A stretch of DNA of 9,876 nt, from contig CP070753.1 in NCBI GenBank assembly GCA_020348765.1, positions 2,223,485 to 2,233,360 of the forward strand. Direction: 5' to 3'. Below the pieces are notes generated by a model. That model did not search any database. It had not been told where the DNA came from and was given only the letters and a program-made list of their open reading frames with translations. Made by a program: the position numbers and the translations under genes. Positions 9,440-9,876 of this stretch are shown here, in pieces (the stretch's first letter is position 1; each line of letters opens with the position of its first letter). Origin of the DNA: Burkholderiales bacterium (lineage in GTDB: Bacteria; Pseudomonadota; Gammaproteobacteria; Burkholderiales; Burkholderiaceae_E).

Positions 9440-9458
9440 AGCGCCCGGTCCGGGTGCT
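9440..9458. promoter_or_regulatory. Near-perfect dyad in the divergent intergenic region
   Basis: AGCGCCCGG, a central T at 9449, and CCGGGTGCT form a 19-base inverted repeat with a single mismatched pair (9443/9455). It sits directly downstream of the candidate promoter at 9410-9439 and upstream of the possible GTG start of the nuclease. That is where an operator for a dimeric regulator of either divergent gene would be expected. It could also be a chance GC-rich dyad. Confidence 0.35.
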
Positions 9459-9504
9459 TTAGCATCGGACAGCGAAAAGGACCCACCAGGATGCCGAGCA
9501 GGGC

Positions 9505-9876
9505 ATGACCGAAGCCTCCGTCCCCGCGGCGGACCGACCTCGATTGTTCGGGGAGGCGCGTGAGCACCTCGGCCGAGCATTAGCCGACATGATGCCTCAT
9601 GTCGCATCACGGCTCGGTCGCCTGCTCGATGACGCATCCGAGCGCCTCGAGGGGGCCGAGGCTTCGCACCTGCGGCAGGCGGCCCAGGCACTGCGGGATG
9701 CGGTTCCCGATCTCGCGCGGCAGGTGCCGGCGGCACTGAACGAGCTGGTGCTGCGACGCATGGAGTGGCTCGCGGCGCAGCGTGCCGGCGAGCAGGTCGA
9801 GGCGACACTGGCCCTGTACGACGAGTCCGAGCTGGGCGAACAGCTTGCCCTGGAGGAAACCGCGTCTGCAATACGG
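9505..9876 (+). CDS. N-terminal part of a probable DUF1631 family protein (cut by window edge)
   Basis: An uninterrupted frame from the ATG at 9505 to the right edge gives 124 residues beginning MTEASVPAADRPRLFGEARE. The sequence is helical and rich in Ala, Leu, Arg and Glu, with no signal peptide or membrane segment. A segment near the end, LALYDESELGEQLALEETAS, resembles the D/E-rich 'L-x-D-E-x-E-L-E-E-x-L-A' stretch near the N-terminus of DUF1631 proteins. Those are proteins of about 700-800 residues with unknown function in Beta- and Gammaproteobacteria. The start is preceded by GAGCAGGGC, a closely spaced Shine-Dalgarno-like sequence. It overlaps the stop of a five-codon reading frame (9491-9508). 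The coding frame is convincing; the family name rests on limited sequence. Confidence 0.6.
   Translation, partial: MTEASVPAADRPRLFGEAREHLGRALADMMPHVASRLGRLLDDASERLEGAEASHLRQAAQALRDAVPDLARQVPAALNELVLRRMEWLAAQRAGEQVEATLALYDESELGEQLALEETASAIR

Noticed and set aside
9434..9871. Minus-strand frame opposite the DUF1631-like gene
   Set aside because: Its Pro/Arg/Ala-rich translation is typical of antisense GC-rich DNA, while the plus-strand frame is open to the edge with plausible composition and start context.

Overview
This is a high-GC bacterial window, densely packed with genes, from a member of the Pseudomonadota. The order hflK-hflC-DUF2065-hisZ-purA-phosphoribosyltransferase, followed by rnr-rlmB, is the arrangement I associate with Betaproteobacteria, especially Burkholderiales-like genomes. 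Gammaproteobacteria such as E. coli have the related hflK-hflC-yjeT-purA-rnr-rlmB order. HisZ, which occurs only with short-form HisG, favours the betaproteobacterial reading, but I cannot name a genus.

Layout. Positions 1-1181 hold the end of an hfl operon: the hflK C-terminus, all of hflC, and a 63-residue DUF2065/YjeT-type membrane protein. A 224-base gap follows, containing a TAAAAT -10-like element and a strong intrinsic-terminator-like hairpin immediately before hisZ. Positions 1406-4481 are a nucleotide/histidine block: hisZ, purA and a phosphoribosyltransferase gene that overlaps the purA stop by four bases. HisZ works with HisG on ATP and PRPP, histidine synthesis returns AICAR to purine synthesis, and PurA commits IMP to AMP. 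A tRNA-Leu(CAG) gene lies on the minus strand at 4598-4684, with its own promoter reading away from rnr. Positions 4813-8020 carry RNA-metabolism genes: RNase R (rnr), split by an apparent single-base frameshift, and the 23S rRNA Gm2251 methyltransferase rlmB. A class III-type sirtuin deacylase follows at 8034-8759. Converging on it from the minus strand is a predicted lipoprotein nuclease of the SNase family (8779-9378). Diverging from the nuclease, a gene that runs off the right edge looks like the N-terminus of a DUF1631 protein.

Most of the window is ordinary housekeeping DNA and I found no evidence of a new multi-gene system. The unusual observations are small-scale: (1) short tandem duplications spanning the stop codons of three different genes (hisZ, the phosphoribosyltransferase and rlmB), one of which appears to have lengthened HisZ; (2) the +1 frameshift in rnr at 6364-6366; (3) a terminator-like hairpin between the likely hisZ promoter and its start codon; and (4) a tRNA promoter whose -35 box overlaps one candidate rnr start codon.
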